Source of the DNA: Candidatus Mycalebacterium zealandia
GTDB taxonomy: Bacteria; Desulfobacterota_D; UBA1144; Nemesobacterales; Mycalebacteriaceae
Length of the DNA: 64,000 nucleotides
Direction of reading: 5' to 3'
Assembly: GCA_014075295.1 (NCBI GenBank)
Contig: CP046180.1
Coordinates: forward strand, 434,001-498,000
The translations under genes and the position numbers were made by a program. The stretch's first letter is position 1. Every line of letters starts with the position of its first letter. The notes under the pieces are model-generated. The model was not told where the DNA came from. It worked only from the letters and a program-made list of their open reading frames with translations, and did no database searches. Of this stretch, positions 28,235-38,714 are shown one piece after another.

Positions 28235-28573
28235 TTGTTGGACGGTTCGAGCAAGCAGATTGAGGTTAAAATCACGGCTTTTGGCACGGTATATGTTGTC
28301 CAAACCGCTCCCGAAAATGAGGAGCGGATTAAAAGAGCCGCAATTCTTCTGGAAAGCAAATCGGAAGAGTTCTCAGATATTCTGAAGAAAAAATCCGCAA
28401 CCACTGTGCCGCCCCCGCAGTTTTTTTACGCAGCTCTCCACATAGCCGACGAAATGCTTATGTTGAGGGAAAACAGTGAACAGAAACTTGCCGGTATTGA
28501 GAAAGTTGTGGACGACTCTCTTATCGCCAAATTCATTAAGCTCAAAATGGCTTATGGAGCCGAGAGACGATGA
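28235..28573 (+). CDS. zapA: Cell division protein ZapA
   Basis: Cross-links FtsZ protofilaments. 112 aa: a beta-strand N-terminus (QIEVKITAFGTVYVVQ), a RAAILLESKSEEF helix and a long C-terminal helix. Start TTG directly follows the stop of the upstream gene. The fit to the family is good in length and pattern, but the sequence is divergent. Confidence 0.75.
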   Translation: MLDGSSKQIEVKITAFGTVYVVQTAPENEERIKRAAILLESKSEEFSDILKKKSATTVPPPQFFYAALHIADEMLMLRENSEQKLAGIEKVVDDSLIAKFIKLKMAYGAERR

Positions 28574-29186
28574 GATATTTGAAAAGTTTAGCGACACGCG
28601 ACTTTCAAAGACTGAAATAAGAGAACGCTTTGAGCGTTTGAGAGTGGCAAGGTCCGCTTCGGAACTTGCCGGACTCAGTTCCGCCATATCTTCGGAGATT
28701 GTCAATAGCGACATTTTCCGGTCCGCGCAAACGGTCGCGCTTTACAGCGCGGTACGTGGTGAAGTGGATGTTTCCCCCGTTCTGCCGGTTCTGCGTGAGA
28801 GCGGGAAGAAGGTGTTTTTCCCCAGAGTTTGCGGACGGGATTTGCGGTTTTTTGAAGTGTCGGACGCGGGCGAACTGTCCGCCGGCAGTTTTTCAATTCC
28901 CGAACCCCCAGAAGACCCCGCGCGCGAAGCCGCGCCGTCCGATATTGACCTTATCGTGGTTCCGGGTCTGTGTTTTGACCGTTCCGGTTCAAGGATTGGA
29001 TACGGCAAGGGTTTTTACGATCGCACCACGCGCGGTTTGAATACCGAAAAGGTTTGCGCGGCGGCGTATTCCTTTCAGTTTGTTGATTTTGAAATACCGT
29101 CCGAGCCGCATGACGCGCGGGTCGGATTTGTAATAACCGAGCGCGGCGTGTTCCGCGCCCGGAAGGAAGGTTTGAAAAATGTTTGA
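28554..29186 (+). CDS. 5-formyltetrahydrofolate cyclo-ligase
   Basis: ATP-dependent conversion of 5-formyl-THF to 5,10-methenyl-THF. 210 aa from ATG 28554, which overlaps the zapA end by 20 bases; the frame upstream of it is zapA shadow. It has LYSAVRGEVDVSPVL, the signature DLIVVPGLCFDRSGSRIGYGKGFYDR with the ATP/substrate Gly-rich turn, and the closing HDARVGFVITERGV. The zapA-5FCL order is kept in many bacteria. Confidence 0.92.
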   Translation: MEPRDDEIFEKFSDTRLSKTEIRERFERLRVARSASELAGLSSAISSEIVNSDIFRSAQTVALYSAVRGEVDVSPVLPVLRESGKKVFFPRVCGRDLRFFEVSDAGELSAGSFSIPEPPEDPAREAAPSDIDLIVVPGLCFDRSGSRIGYGKGFYDRTTRGLNTEKVCAAAYSFQFVDFEIPSEPHDARVGFVITERGVFRARKEGLKNV

Positions 29187-30747
29187 TTCTATTTATATCA
29201 CGGTTCTTATGAGCGGAGTTGTTTTCTTCGTTGCGGGGTTTGCCATACACCATTTGATTATCTCCGCGAAGGAAAAAAACAATCTTTCAAAAAAGTCGTC
29301 TCTCGCCAAACAGATTGTTGACAGGGCGAAAAGGGACGCGGACAAGATTATTGAAAGCGCCAAGTCAAGGTCTTCCGAAGTAACGCGCAAGAACAAGCAC
29401 AGTTTTGAGAAGATGGAAAAAGACAAACGCAGGGAGTTTTCGTCTCTTGAACAGGATGTTCGCAAAAAAAGCGAGTCCGTCAACAAAAAACTGCAGGAAG
29501 TCGCCGACAGGGAAACCGAAATGGGACGCCGGCAACAGAGTCTGAACTCCCTTGAGCAGTCGCTCAAAGAAAGGCACTCGGAGATTGACCAAATTAAGTC
29601 GGACATGACGAAACGCCTTGAAGAGATTTCAGGCTTGTCAGCCGAGGAGATAAAGCGCGAGATGCTTGAGACACTTGAGGCCGAGGCGAAAAAGGAGGCT
29701 TCCTTGAGGGTTAGAGAAATTCAGGAGGACGCCGAGCAGGGAGCAAAAGAGGCCGCCACGAAGGCAATCGCGCTTGCGGTTCACAGGTATGCCGGCAAAT
29801 ACACGGCTGAGAACACGTCCTCAACCGTTACCCTTCCCGACCCGAACATAAAGGGGAAAATCATCGGGCGCGAAGGCAGAAACATCAGGGCTCTGGAAGT
29901 GCGCACGGGGGTTGATTTTGTCATAGACGACTCACCCGACACGGTTGTTCTCACGAGCCTGAACTCTTTGAGGCGTGAGATTGCCGTGGTGTCGCTCAAA
30001 CGGCTTATTGATGACGGCAGGGTGCATCCGGGGAGAATAGAAGAGGTTGTTTCCGACGTTGAGCAGGAGATAAACGAGGAGATTAAAAAAGCCGGCGAGG
30101 GCGCGGTTTTAGACCTTGGAATTCACGACATGGACCCCGAACTTGTGCGCCATGTGGGAATGCTGAAATACAGAAGAAGCTACGCGCAGAATATGCTTAA
30201 CCACTCAATAGAGGTGGCTTTCATCTGCGGCATGCTCGCCGCCGAAATCGGCTACGACCAGAACCGCGCCAAGCGCGCCGCGCTTCTTCACGATGTCGGA
30301 AAGGCGGTTGACCATGAGGTTGAGGGCTCGCATGTGGAGATAGGGGCGGAACTTGCGCGTAAATACAAGGAAGCCCCGGAAGTGGTAAAAGCCGTTGAGC
30401 AAAGTCACGATTCGCGGGTTACCGATGTTCTTTCAATTCTTGTTCAGGCGGCGGACACAATTTCCGCTTCACGCCCCGGAGCGAGAAAGGAGAGTTTCGA
30501 GAAATACATCAAGCGCGTTGAGGAGATTGAGGAAATCGGCAATTCGTTCACGGGCGTGAGCAAATGTTTCGCGATACAGGCGGGCAGGGAACTGCGCGTT
30601 ATTGTTGAGAACAGCGCTCTGGGTGAGGATGAGAGCGAATCGCTTTCAAGGGACATTGCCAAGAAGATACAGGACGAAGTTACCTATCCCGGAAAAATCA
30701 AAGTAACGGTGATAAGGGAAACCCGCGCGGTCGCGTTTGCGTCTTAG
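29179..30747 (+). CDS. rny: Ribonuclease Y
   Basis: Membrane-anchored endoribonuclease that starts mRNA decay. 522 aa: an N-terminal transmembrane helix (2-25), a long charged coiled coil (30-190), a KH domain with GKIIGREGRNIRALE (about 210-275), and an HD domain with LLHDVGKAVDHE near residue 369. The ATG overlaps the cyclo-ligase stop by 8 bases. Confidence 0.96.
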   Translation: MFDSIYITVLMSGVVFFVAGFAIHHLIISAKEKNNLSKKSSLAKQIVDRAKRDADKIIESAKSRSSEVTRKNKHSFEKMEKDKRREFSSLEQDVRKKSESVNKKLQEVADRETEMGRRQQSLNSLEQSLKERHSEIDQIKSDMTKRLEEISGLSAEEIKREMLETLEAEAKKEASLRVREIQEDAEQGAKEAATKAIALAVHRYAGKYTAENTSSTVTLPDPNIKGKIIGREGRNIRALEVRTGVDFVIDDSPDTVVLTSLNSLRREIAVVSLKRLIDDGRVHPGRIEEVVSDVEQEINEEIKKAGEGAVLDLGIHDMDPELVRHVGMLKYRRSYAQNMLNHSIEVAFICGMLAAEIGYDQNRAKRAALLHDVGKAVDHEVEGSHVEIGAELARKYKEAPEVVKAVEQSHDSRVTDVLSILVQAADTISASRPGARKESFEKYIKRVEEIEEIGNSFTGVSKCFAIQAGRELRVIVENSALGEDESESLSRDIAKKIQDEVTYPGKIKVTVIRETRAVAFAS

Positions 30748-30763
30748 GATCAGGGGGGCGCGG

Positions 30764-32842
30764 TCAGTCTTTTGACGAGTCCAGTTTTGACAAGTCGCCG
30801 ACTTTGAAAAACAGGTCTTTTATGTGTCCGAGCAGGGCGATGCGGTTTTTCCGTATGCGTTTGTTGGAGTGCATTACCATCACGCCTTCAAAGAACGCAT
30901 CAACGGGTTTGCTCAAAGACCCTATCAGTTTCAGGTGTGCTTCGTAACCGCTCTTGACGGGGGTTTTTTCAATCTTTTCAACCGCTTTCCAGAGCGTTTT
31001 TTCCTCGTCATTTTCAAACAGTTTCGGATTGACTTTCCCGTCCGTGCCATCTTTGAGAATGTTCACGACCCTTTTGAAAGACGCCACGAGTGTCATAAAT
31101 GATTTTGACTTTCTTGCGCCTTCAAGCGCGGCAAGCCGCCGCCCGCAGTCCGTTACGCCGTCAAAGCCCGCGGAGATAACCGCTTCAAGGGAGTCCGCTT
31201 TCGCTTCATGTGCCATAACGCTTCTGAACCTTTCGGCGATAAAATCCCGCGCTTCGGCGCCAACCTGTTTTATGTCCGTTACGGGAGCGGCTGAATAGGA
31301 CGCTTTTTTCAACAAATTGAGCGTGAAGTCAATGAGTCCGGCGAGGCTGAAATCAAGATTCTTATCAAGCGCCGTCCGTATAAGCCCGATTGCCTGCCTT
31401 CTGAGCGCGAGCGGGTCGGACGAACCGCTCGGTTTCATTCCCAGATAGAAACAGCCGCAGATATTGTCAATTTTGTCCGCTATTGCCAGCAGCGCGCCCG
31501 CGTCCGTTGCGGGAATCTCCGAGTCCCTTGCGGTCGGCATATAGTGTTCCTCAATCGCGGCGACAACGTCTTTGTCTTCGCCCTGTTTTGAGGCATAGTG
31601 TCCGCCCATAACGCCTTGCAGTTCGGGGATTTCAAAAACCATCTGTGTTGCGAGATCGGCTTTTGAAAGGCGTGCGGATTTTTTCAGTTTGTTCACAAGC
31701 GTCTTTTTACCGGTCTTGAGCGCGAGTTCGGCGGCGATTTTTTCAAGTCTGGCGGTTTTGTCGCCGTAGGTTCCAAGCCCTGAGAGAAAAATCATTGATT
31801 CAAGTTCGCCGGTTCTGTCCCGGAGAGGTTTCTTTAAATCTTCTGTGTGGAAAAACTCCGCGTCCACGAACCGCGCGCGCAACACCCTTTCGTTTCCCTT
31901 GATTACCGCGCTTGCGTCTTTGACGGGAGTTCCGCACACAAACACAAAATGCGGCATGAGTCCGCCCGATGTTGAAAATACGGGGAAGTATTTCTGGTGG
32001 TTTTTCATCACGCTTGTAAGAACCTCTTGCGGCAGTTCAAGAAACTTTTTCTCAAAATTTCCAGAGAGAACAAGCGGGTGTTCCACAAGTCCGCAGACGG
32101 TATCAAGCAATTCGTCGTCCCGTCTGAAAACGCCGCCGAGTTTTTTACATTCGCGCGCGACCTCTTTTTCAATCAGCGTGCGCCGCTCTTCGGGGTCGGC
32201 GATGACAAAGTTTTTTCTCAAAAATTGAAGATACGGCTTCCAGCCGGCGGGTTTGAAGGGTTTGCCTCCCGCGAATCTGTGCCCTGAAACAGTGTTTGAA
32301 AAGGGTATTCCGGGCGCTTCAATTTTGAGCGGTTTGCCGCCGTAAAAGCACGATATTTTCCTTATGGGCCTTGCAAATACCGCGCTTTGCCCGTTCCATC
32401 TCATTGATTTTGCGCAGCGAACCGCCGCTATAATCGCGGGCGTTTCCCGTGCGATTATACGCCCCGAATCTTCGCCCTTTGTTTTCCGCCGGAACACAAG
32501 AAACCTGCCGCGCTCGCGCTGGGCTGTTTCAAGGTCTTCCACTTTCACGCCCTTGCTTCGGGCAAATCCAATCGCGGCTTTGGTGGGCGAGCCGTCCGGA
32601 TTGAAAGCCGCGGCTTCCGCAGGTCCAAAACTCTCAACCAGCGTGTCTTTTCCGCGCGGCTCCAGTCCCTCTATCATCAGCGAGAAGCGTCGGGGCGTGT
32701 GAAGGCATACGGTTTTTTTTAAACCCACGTTCAACTCCCGCAGGCGGTTTTCAAAACCTTCCGACAGACCGCGTGCGATTTCCGGCGCCATCGCGGACGG
32801 AATTTCCTCCACCGCGAGTTCAATGAAAAGATCTTTCTTCAT
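30764..32842 (-). CDS. glyS: Glycyl-tRNA synthetase beta subunit
   Basis: 692 aa from ATG 32842 ([20 protein letters not shown]). It has the family segments [24 protein letters not shown]-like middle and [29 protein letters not shown], and a C-terminal tRNA-binding domain. The ATG overlaps the glyQ TGA (ATGA). Converges with rny with only 16 bases between and no terminator. Confidence 0.95.
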   Translation of the reverse strand: MKKDLFIELAVEEIPSAMAPEIARGLSEGFENRLRELNVGLKKTVCLHTPRRFSLMIEGLEPRGKDTLVESFGPAEAAAFNPDGSPTKAAIGFARSKGVKVEDLETAQRERGRFLVFRRKTKGEDSGRIIARETPAIIAAVRCAKSMRWNGQSAVFARPIRKISCFYGGKPLKIEAPGIPFSNTVSGHRFAGGKPFKPAGWKPYLQFLRKNFVIADPEERRTLIEKEVARECKKLGGVFRRDDELLDTVCGLVEHPLVLSGNFEKKFLELPQEVLTSVMKNHQKYFPVFSTSGGLMPHFVFVCGTPVKDASAVIKGNERVLRARFVDAEFFHTEDLKKPLRDRTGELESMIFLSGLGTYGDKTARLEKIAAELALKTGKKTLVNKLKKSARLSKADLATQMVFEIPELQGVMGGHYASKQGEDKDVVAAIEEHYMPTARDSEIPATDAGALLAIADKIDNICGCFYLGMKPSGSSDPLALRRQAIGLIRTALDKNLDFSLAGLIDFTLNLLKKASYSAAPVTDIKQVGAEARDFIAERFRSVMAHEAKADSLEAVISAGFDGVTDCGRRLAALEGARKSKSFMTLVASFKRVVNILKDGTDGKVNPKLFENDEEKTLWKAVEKIEKTPVKSGYEAHLKLIGSLSKPVDAFFEGVMVMHSNKRIRKNRIALLGHIKDLFFKVGDLSKLDSSKD

Positions 32843-33723
32843 CGTTTCGTTTTTCCGGCGGCGAGCAGGGGAAATCCCAACTCTTCGCGTTTTCTGAGCC
32901 ACGCCTGAGAGCAAGCCGCCGCCAGAGTGCGCACCTTCGCGATGTAGTTCTCCCGCTCGGCAATTCCCACCGCGCCGCGCGCGTCAAGCAGATTAAAAAC
33001 ATGCGAACACTTCATGCAGTATTCATAGGCGGGAAGAGGCAGACCGGCGTTCGCGAGTTTTTCGCATTCTCCTCCGAACTGCTTGAATAAATCCGTTAGC
33101 ATTTTGCGGTCTGACATCTCAAAGTTATAGGTTGAAAACTCAAACTCGCTTTCCTTGTGTATTTCACCGTAGGAAATTCCGCCGTCCCATTCCAGATCAA
33201 AAACGTTGTCAACTTCCTGCAAATACATCGCGATTCTTTCCGTTCCGTAAGTTATTTCAGCCGATACCGGGTCAAGGTCAACGCCGCCCGCCTGCTGAAA
33301 ATAGGTGAACTGTGTAATTTCCATTCCGTCCAGCCAGACTTCCCAGCCCAGCCCCCACGCGCCAAGTGTCGGTGATTCCCAGTCGTCTTCAACAAACCGT
33401 ATGTCGTGCTTCATCGGGTCTATGCCGAATGATTTAAGCGATTTGAGATACATCTCCAGAATGTTTTCGGGAGACGGCTTTATCAGCACTTGAAACTGGT
33501 AGTAGTGCTGAAGCCGGTTGGGGTTGTCGCCGTATCTGCCGTCCGTAGGCCTTCTGCACGGCTCCACATAAGCCGCTTTCCACGGCTCGGGCCCGAGGCA
33601 GCGCAGAAAAGTGTGCGGGTTAAAGGTTCCCGCGCCTTTTTCCGTGTCGCCCGGCTGCACAATCATACAACCCTGTTTTGCCCAGAAATCTTGAAGTGAA
33701 AGTATGAGTTTTTGAAAGGTCAT
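32839..33723 (-). CDS. glyQ: Glycyl-tRNA synthetase alpha subunit
   Basis: Catalytic subunit of the alpha2beta2 enzyme. 294 aa. It contains [42 protein letters not shown] and LGLGWEVW-type [20 protein letters not shown], all diagnostic. Start ATG at 33723. Divergent from pilB across a 136-base gap, in which only a short TAACAC repeat and a weak TATATT box were seen. Confidence 0.97.
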   Translation of the reverse strand: MTFQKLILSLQDFWAKQGCMIVQPGDTEKGAGTFNPHTFLRCLGPEPWKAAYVEPCRRPTDGRYGDNPNRLQHYYQFQVLIKPSPENILEMYLKSLKSFGIDPMKHDIRFVEDDWESPTLGAWGLGWEVWLDGMEITQFTYFQQAGGVDLDPVSAEITYGTERIAMYLQEVDNVFDLEWDGGISYGEIHKESEFEFSTYNFEMSDRKMLTDLFKQFGGECEKLANAGLPLPAYEYCMKCSHVFNLLDARGAVGIAERENYIAKVRTLAAACSQAWLRKREELGFPLLAAGKTKR

Positions 33724-33859
33724 TTTCGAGCCGGAAGCGGAAAATCAATTCTAACACTAACACTAAACGGGCGGAATTGAAAAGCGATATTGATTTCCCG
33801 CCGCCGCTTGGAGTTTTTTGGTATATTGTTCCCTCAAACCAACTTTTTCAGACGACCGG

Positions 33860-35443
33860 ATGATGAGTAAACAGTTTTCCGCAGGCGGTTTCCGCGGGGC
33901 AGAAAATAGCCCGGTGAGAATGGACACGAGGATAGATTCTGATTTACTTGCGGCGTTTCCGGAGAACTTTGTCCGTGAGCACGGAGCGATTCCCGTTTAC
34001 AGAAAAAACGGCAAAGTGATTGTGGCGGTCGCGCCCGGCGCGGCTCCCGAAGTGCTGGACTATGTAAAGTTCCGCTACGGAAGCAGTGCGGATTTTGTGC
34101 CCGTTTCTTCCGACACCGTTCAAAACCTCATAGAAAAAAACTACGGAGCCGGGGACGAGTCGGGTGTTTTTAGCAAAGATTCCATACGCGGTGTGATTGA
34201 GGAAGTGGCGCGCGTTTCGAGTGGCGCATATGCGCTTCGCGCGGACGCCGATTTTTCAATCTCCTCCCCGGTTGTCCGGCTTGCCGGTTCCATTATTGAG
34301 GAGGCGTTTTCCAAAAGAGCAAGTGATGTGCATCTTGAGCCGTATGAAGAGGGACTCAGGGTCAGATACAGAATTGACGGCGTGCTCTACGTTTTTCACC
34401 GTCTTCCCATTGAAATCGCCCCAATTCTAACCTCCAGAATCAAGGTTATGTGCGAACTGGATATCGCTGAGAAAAGGCGCGCTCAGCAGGGACAGATGAA
34501 TTTCCGGACTTCGCGCGGAGACGATTTTGAATGCAGGGTTTCGGTTGTGCCCGTAACTTTTGGCGAGAAAATAGCCATACGTATTCTTGACAAAGGCCCT
34601 CTCAATTTCAGTCTCAAACAGCTGGGATTTGAAGATTCGCAACTCGCCGATTTTGAAAAAGCTGTCAGAGCCGAAAACGGAATGGTGCTTATTGCGGGTC
34701 CCACGGGGAGTGGAAAAACCACGACCCTTTACTCCGTTCTTGAGGAGATAAAAAGCGAGCAGATTAACATCGTTACCGCAGAGGACCCGATTGAATACAA
34801 CTTGAGTGGAATAAATCAGGTGCAGATACGCGAGAACATCGGGCTTACTTTCTCCGAATGCCTGCGGAATTTTCTGCGGCAGGATCCCGATGTGATTCTG
34901 GTTGGCGAAATCAGGGATTCCAAAACCGCCGACATCGCCGTCAAAGCGTCTCTCACGGGGCATCTGATGTTTTCCACAATCCACACCTCGGACGCGCTTT
35001 CGTCTGTCGTCCGCCTGCTTGACATGGGCATTGAGCCGTTTCTTGTCGCGTCTTCTCTTCACGCCGTTGTCGCGCAACGGCTTGTGCGGGTCATTTGCCC
35101 CTCCTGCAAAAAGCCCGCCGCCGTAAACTCCGCCGCCCTTAAGTCTGCCGGCATATCCGAAAAGCAATGTCCCGCAGACGCGGTGTATGAGAGCGCGGGT
35201 TGCGACAACTGCTCCTCAACCGGATACAGGGGGAGGGAGGCGGTTTATGAAGTCGCCGTTGTTGATTCAGAACTCAAAGAGATGATAGCCCGCCGGGCGT
35301 CTCTGAGCGAGATGCGGCGGTGGGCGGCGGACAAGGGGATAAACACGATGAGGCGGAACGCGATTCGCAAACTCGCGCTCGGAATAACAACACTTGAAGA
35401 GGTGGTGAAGAACACTCCGCCCGATTCAAACAAGGAGGCATAG
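33860..35443 (+). CDS. pilB: Type IV pilus / type II secretion assembly ATPase (PilB/GspE)
   Basis: Hexameric cytoplasmic motor that drives pilus or pseudopilus polymerisation. 527 aa from ATG 33860; a TTG 14 codons upstream is less likely. It has an N-terminal GspE-type domain, the core with RASDVHLEPYEEGLRVRYRIDG, Walker A IAGPTGSGKTTTLY near 280, the Asp box and Walker B VILVGEIRDSKTA, His box HLMFSTIHTSDAL, and two CxxC pairs of a zinc module (CPSC, CDNC). Next to a pilC-like gene but without the other pil/gsp genes. Confidence 0.93.
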   Translation: MMSKQFSAGGFRGAENSPVRMDTRIDSDLLAAFPENFVREHGAIPVYRKNGKVIVAVAPGAAPEVLDYVKFRYGSSADFVPVSSDTVQNLIEKNYGAGDESGVFSKDSIRGVIEEVARVSSGAYALRADADFSISSPVVRLAGSIIEEAFSKRASDVHLEPYEEGLRVRYRIDGVLYVFHRLPIEIAPILTSRIKVMCELDIAEKRRAQQGQMNFRTSRGDDFECRVSVVPVTFGEKIAIRILDKGPLNFSLKQLGFEDSQLADFEKAVRAENGMVLIAGPTGSGKTTTLYSVLEEIKSEQINIVTAEDPIEYNLSGINQVQIRENIGLTFSECLRNFLRQDPDVILVGEIRDSKTADIAVKASLTGHLMFSTIHTSDALSSVVRLLDMGIEPFLVASSLHAVVAQRLVRVICPSCKKPAAVNSAALKSAGISEKQCPADAVYESAGCDNCSSTGYRGREAVYEVAVVDSELKEMIARRASLSEMRRWAADKGINTMRRNAIRKLALGITTLEEVVKNTPPDSNKEA

Positions 35444-35446
35444 GGC

Positions 35447-36574
35447 GTGGCCGGTTTTATGAGAAATCACGCAACCGTTGCGGGTTTTTTGAAGCGCGCG
35501 GTGAAACTTCTCAAAATGGAAATCCACACAGGTGCGGTTTCGCGTTCCGCGGTTTACGCATTTACGAGAAAGTTTTCCGTTATGACGGGCGCGGGAATTG
35601 ACATATCGTACGCGCTTGATGTTCTCGCGACTCAGGAGACGGACGCGCGGTTTAAGAAAATCATCGAGAAGGTTGCTCTTTCAGTGCGGCGCGGAGAAAG
35701 TTTTTCCTCCGCTCTTGAGAAGTGTCCCGAAGCGTTTTCGCCTCTTTACACGGGGCTTGTGCGCGCAGCGGAAAGCGGCGGTGATATGGGCGAAATTATG
35801 GCGGATTTTGCCGACAGTCTTCAGAAATCGGAAGTGTTTATAAAAAAGATGAAGGCGGCGATGGTTTATCCCCTAACGATTGTGGTTACCTCCGTGATTG
35901 TTCTTTTTCTCGCAATGTCGTTTCTTGTGCCCGTGTTCGCGCAAGTGTTCAGCGATATGCAGGCGCCTCTTCCCGCCTTAACCCGCGCGGTTGTGGGCTC
36001 GGCGGTTTTTTTGAAATCAAACCTCGCGTATATCGCCGTTTTCACCGCGCTTTCGGTAATTGTTCCAATCGCGCTTTACCGGCGCGGCGGACACGCGGCG
36101 ATGTTTTTTGACCGCATGCTTTTCTTCATGCCGGTTTTTGGCGCGATGGTGCACAGGTCAATTCTGGCGCGGTTCTGCCGGACGCTTGCGTCCCTCTTGC
36201 GGGGAGGAGTTCCGCTTGTCTCCGCTCTTGAAGTTGTTTCTTCCTCGTCTAACAACCGCTTTTTCTCAAGCGCGGTGATTGCCGCGGCGCGCAAGATGGT
36301 CAGGGGAGGGGGAGTGGCGGAATCGTTCGGCTCAGAGCGGCTGTTTCCCGCCGTGTTTGTTTCAATGGTTGATGCGGGAGAGCGTAGCGGGAAACTTCCG
36401 CGCGTGCTTGAAGGGCTCGCTGACAATTATCAGCAGGAGGCGGACCTGCTGTCTTTGTCGGTTCAGTCCTCGGTTGAAAGTGCGGCAACCCTTATTGTCG
36501 GCGTTGCGGTCTCGGTTATAGTGATTTCCATGTATCTGCCAATATTCAGCCTTGTGTCGCTTTTTTCGGGTTAG
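35447..36574 (+). CDS. pilC: Inner membrane platform protein (PilC/GspF)
   Basis: 375 aa, GTG start three bases after the pilB stop. Two repeated GspF domains are visible, each with FxRxLAxLLxxGVPL-type helices (FTRKFSVMTGAGIDISYALD; FCRTLASLLRGGVPLVSALE) and three transmembrane segments overall. It couples the ATPase to (pseudo)pilin assembly. PilC versus GspF cannot be settled here; a lone pseudopilin gene lies at 53253. Confidence 0.92.
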   Translation: MAGFMRNHATVAGFLKRAVKLLKMEIHTGAVSRSAVYAFTRKFSVMTGAGIDISYALDVLATQETDARFKKIIEKVALSVRRGESFSSALEKCPEAFSPLYTGLVRAAESGGDMGEIMADFADSLQKSEVFIKKMKAAMVYPLTIVVTSVIVLFLAMSFLVPVFAQVFSDMQAPLPALTRAVVGSAVFLKSNLAYIAVFTALSVIVPIALYRRGGHAAMFFDRMLFFMPVFGAMVHRSILARFCRTLASLLRGGVPLVSALEVVSSSSNNRFFSSAVIAAARKMVRGGGVAESFGSERLFPAVFVSMVDAGERSGKLPRVLEGLADNYQQEADLLSLSVQSSVESAATLIVGVAVSVIVISMYLPIFSLVSLFSG

Positions 36575-36593
36575 CACCGGAGCCGGGAATTCA

Positions 36594-38705
36594 ATGTCTG
36601 AAGATTCAAAAAAACTGAAAAAAGAACTTGGCGTGAAAGACATTTTCGCTCTCGCGGCGGGCACGAGTTTGAGCGCGGGATTCTTCCTTCTCCCCGGATT
36701 TGCGGCGAGTGAATACGGGCTTGGTTCATCGGTTGTTATTGCGTATCTGGTTGCGGTTTTTGCGCTCATTCCGGTCGTTTTCAGCATAGCCGAACTCTCA
36801 ACCGCCATGCCCAGGGCGGGCGGCGCCTATTACTTTATTGACCGCTCTCTGGGTCCTCTTTTCGGCACTGTCGGCGGCATTGGAAGCTGGCTTGCGCTTG
36901 TTCTTAAATCCGGTTTTGCGCTCATAGGAATGGGCTTTTATATTGCGCTCTTTTTCCCCCAATACAGTGAACACATTGTGCCTATTTCAATTTTGGCGTC
37001 AATCGCTCTGGGCTTGATTAACTGGATCAGCGCGAAGTCAAGCGGCGAGTTTCAAAAATGGCTTGTCGGTGTGCTTGTTCTAATTCTCGCGGTCTTCGTT
37101 TCGGGCGGCGTTACAAAGATTGAGCCTTCAAATCTTTCAACATTTTTTGATTTTCCCGCGCAGGCGCTTTTGTCCACCTCGGCAATGGTTTACATCAGTT
37201 ACGCGGGGATAACGAAGGTTACAAGTCTGTCCGAAGAGGTGAAAGATCCCGAAAGAACAATTCCGCTCGGAATGTTCTACGCGCTTGGCGTTTCGGTTCT
37301 CGTTTACGGACTTGGAACTCTGGTGATGGTCGGTGTAATTCCGCTCGGAGGGCTTCTTGGAAACCCGACTCTTGCCGCCGATGCCGCGCAGGCGATTTTT
37401 GGCGAAACGGGTCTCTACCTGATTTCGCTCGCGGCAATTGCGGCGTTTATTTCAGTCGCCAACGCGGGAATTCTCACCGCGTCACGCTATCCCCTCGCAA
37501 TGAGTCGCGATGACATTATACCGCGCGTTTTCGCGAAAATTTCGCACAACGGCACTCCCATTTACAGCCTGATTCTCACGGTCGTGTTCATATCTCTCAT
37601 TCTCGTGTTTCTTGACCCCGCGAAGATTGTAAAACTCGCCAGCGCGTTCCAGCTTTTTGTTTTCGCCATTCTGTGTTTTTCGGTCATCGTGATGCGGGAA
37701 AGCAGGATTGAGGGTTACGACCCCGGATACAGGTCGCCGTTTTATCCCTGGATGCAAATTGCGGGGGTTGTGTCATCGCTATGGCTGTTTTCAAGCGTGG
37801 GAATTTCCTCAAAACTGTTCACTGCCGTGGTCGTGGTCGTGTGCATGCTGTGGTACCGGCTTTACATTCGCAAAAAACTCAAAAGGGACGGCGCGATATT
37901 CCATATGTTTGAGAATCTGGGACGCTCAAGATACGGGGGGCTGGACACCGAACTCAGGGGAATACTCAAAGAGAAGGGGTTGAGAAAAGACGACCCGTTT
38001 GACCGCCTTATGGCCGGAAGCGCGGTGATTGATTTGGAGAATAAGGACGGAGTTGATTTTGAGACGGTCGTGAACATGGCGTCCGAGGAATTCGGAAGGC
38101 GAATAAAGAGGTTCGGTTCGCGCGAACTTGAGCGGCGTTTTATACATGGCGCCGGTGTCGGCATAACGCCCGTTACCGAAGAAGGAGTCGCGCTTCCGCA
38201 TTTACGGCTTGACGGGATTGACAAAATGGAAATTGTGATGGTCCGTTCGTGCGCCGGAGTTCAAATGCCTCCCGACCCGGAGTCGCCCGGCCTGCAAGTG
38301 CCGAAAGCCAGAGCGCTGTTTTTCCTCATCAGTCCGTCCGATGACACGAATCTGCACTTAAGAATACTCGCGAGAATGGCCAGTATTGTTGAAGCGCAGG
38401 GCTTTTTTACTGACTGGCTGTCCGCCGCCGGAGAGGATGACCTGCGGGCGATATTCACTCGCAGCGAGCAGATAATCACCGTTAATATCGGAAAGTGGGA
38501 CAGCGCGGCGCATTCGCTCACGGGTAAGCCGCTTAAAGATTCGCGGCTTCCGCAAGGATGTCTGGTCGCCCTTGTGAGGCGCGGCGGACAGACCGTTGTT
38601 CCGGGTCCGCTCACAATTCTTGAAGAAGGCGATTCGGTAACTTTTGTCGGCGAGCCCGAAGCGATTGAAGAGTTGAAAACAAAATACTTGAGAGGGGCGG
38701 ACTGA
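36594..38705 (+). CDS. APC-family permease fused to PTS EIIA-like and RCK_C domains
   Basis: 703 aa from ATG 36594. Residues 1-430 form a twelve-helix amino acid/polyamine permease (FALAAGTSLSAGFFLLPGF, PRAGGAYYFIDRSLGP, SLSEEVKDPERTIPLG). About 455-600 resemble a PTS EIIA type 2 domain with GVALPHLRLDGI at the position of the phosphorylatable His, and LFFLISPSDDTNLHLRILARM. Residues 615-703 are an RCK_C/TrkA-C domain (LPQGCLVALVRRGGQTVVPGP, EEGDSVTFVGEPEAIEEL), which binds nucleotide or other small ligands. Transport is therefore probably gated by phosphorylation or ligand (inference). Substrate unknown. The start is 19 bases after the pilC stop. Confidence 0.85.
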   Translation: MSEDSKKLKKELGVKDIFALAAGTSLSAGFFLLPGFAASEYGLGSSVVIAYLVAVFALIPVVFSIAELSTAMPRAGGAYYFIDRSLGPLFGTVGGIGSWLALVLKSGFALIGMGFYIALFFPQYSEHIVPISILASIALGLINWISAKSSGEFQKWLVGVLVLILAVFVSGGVTKIEPSNLSTFFDFPAQALLSTSAMVYISYAGITKVTSLSEEVKDPERTIPLGMFYALGVSVLVYGLGTLVMVGVIPLGGLLGNPTLAADAAQAIFGETGLYLISLAAIAAFISVANAGILTASRYPLAMSRDDIIPRVFAKISHNGTPIYSLILTVVFISLILVFLDPAKIVKLASAFQLFVFAILCFSVIVMRESRIEGYDPGYRSPFYPWMQIAGVVSSLWLFSSVGISSKLFTAVVVVVCMLWYRLYIRKKLKRDGAIFHMFENLGRSRYGGLDTELRGILKEKGLRKDDPFDRLMAGSAVIDLENKDGVDFETVVNMASEEFGRRIKRFGSRELERRFIHGAGVGITPVTEEGVALPHLRLDGIDKMEIVMVRSCAGVQMPPDPESPGLQVPKARALFFLISPSDDTNLHLRILARMASIVEAQGFFTDWLSAAGEDDLRAIFTRSEQIITVNIGKWDSAAHSLTGKPLKDSRLPQGCLVALVRRGGQTVVPGPLTILEEGDSVTFVGEPEAIEELKTKYLRGAD

Positions 38706-38714
38706 AAAAGCGTT

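Noticed and set aside
28540-28575. A 6S RNA gene, expected from the E. coli order zapA-ssrS-5FCL
   Set aside because: zapA and the cyclo-ligase gene overlap by 20 bases here, so there is no room for an RNA gene.
33751-33766. Tandem TAACAC repeat between glyQ and pilB
   Set aside because: Only two and a half units; likely chance.
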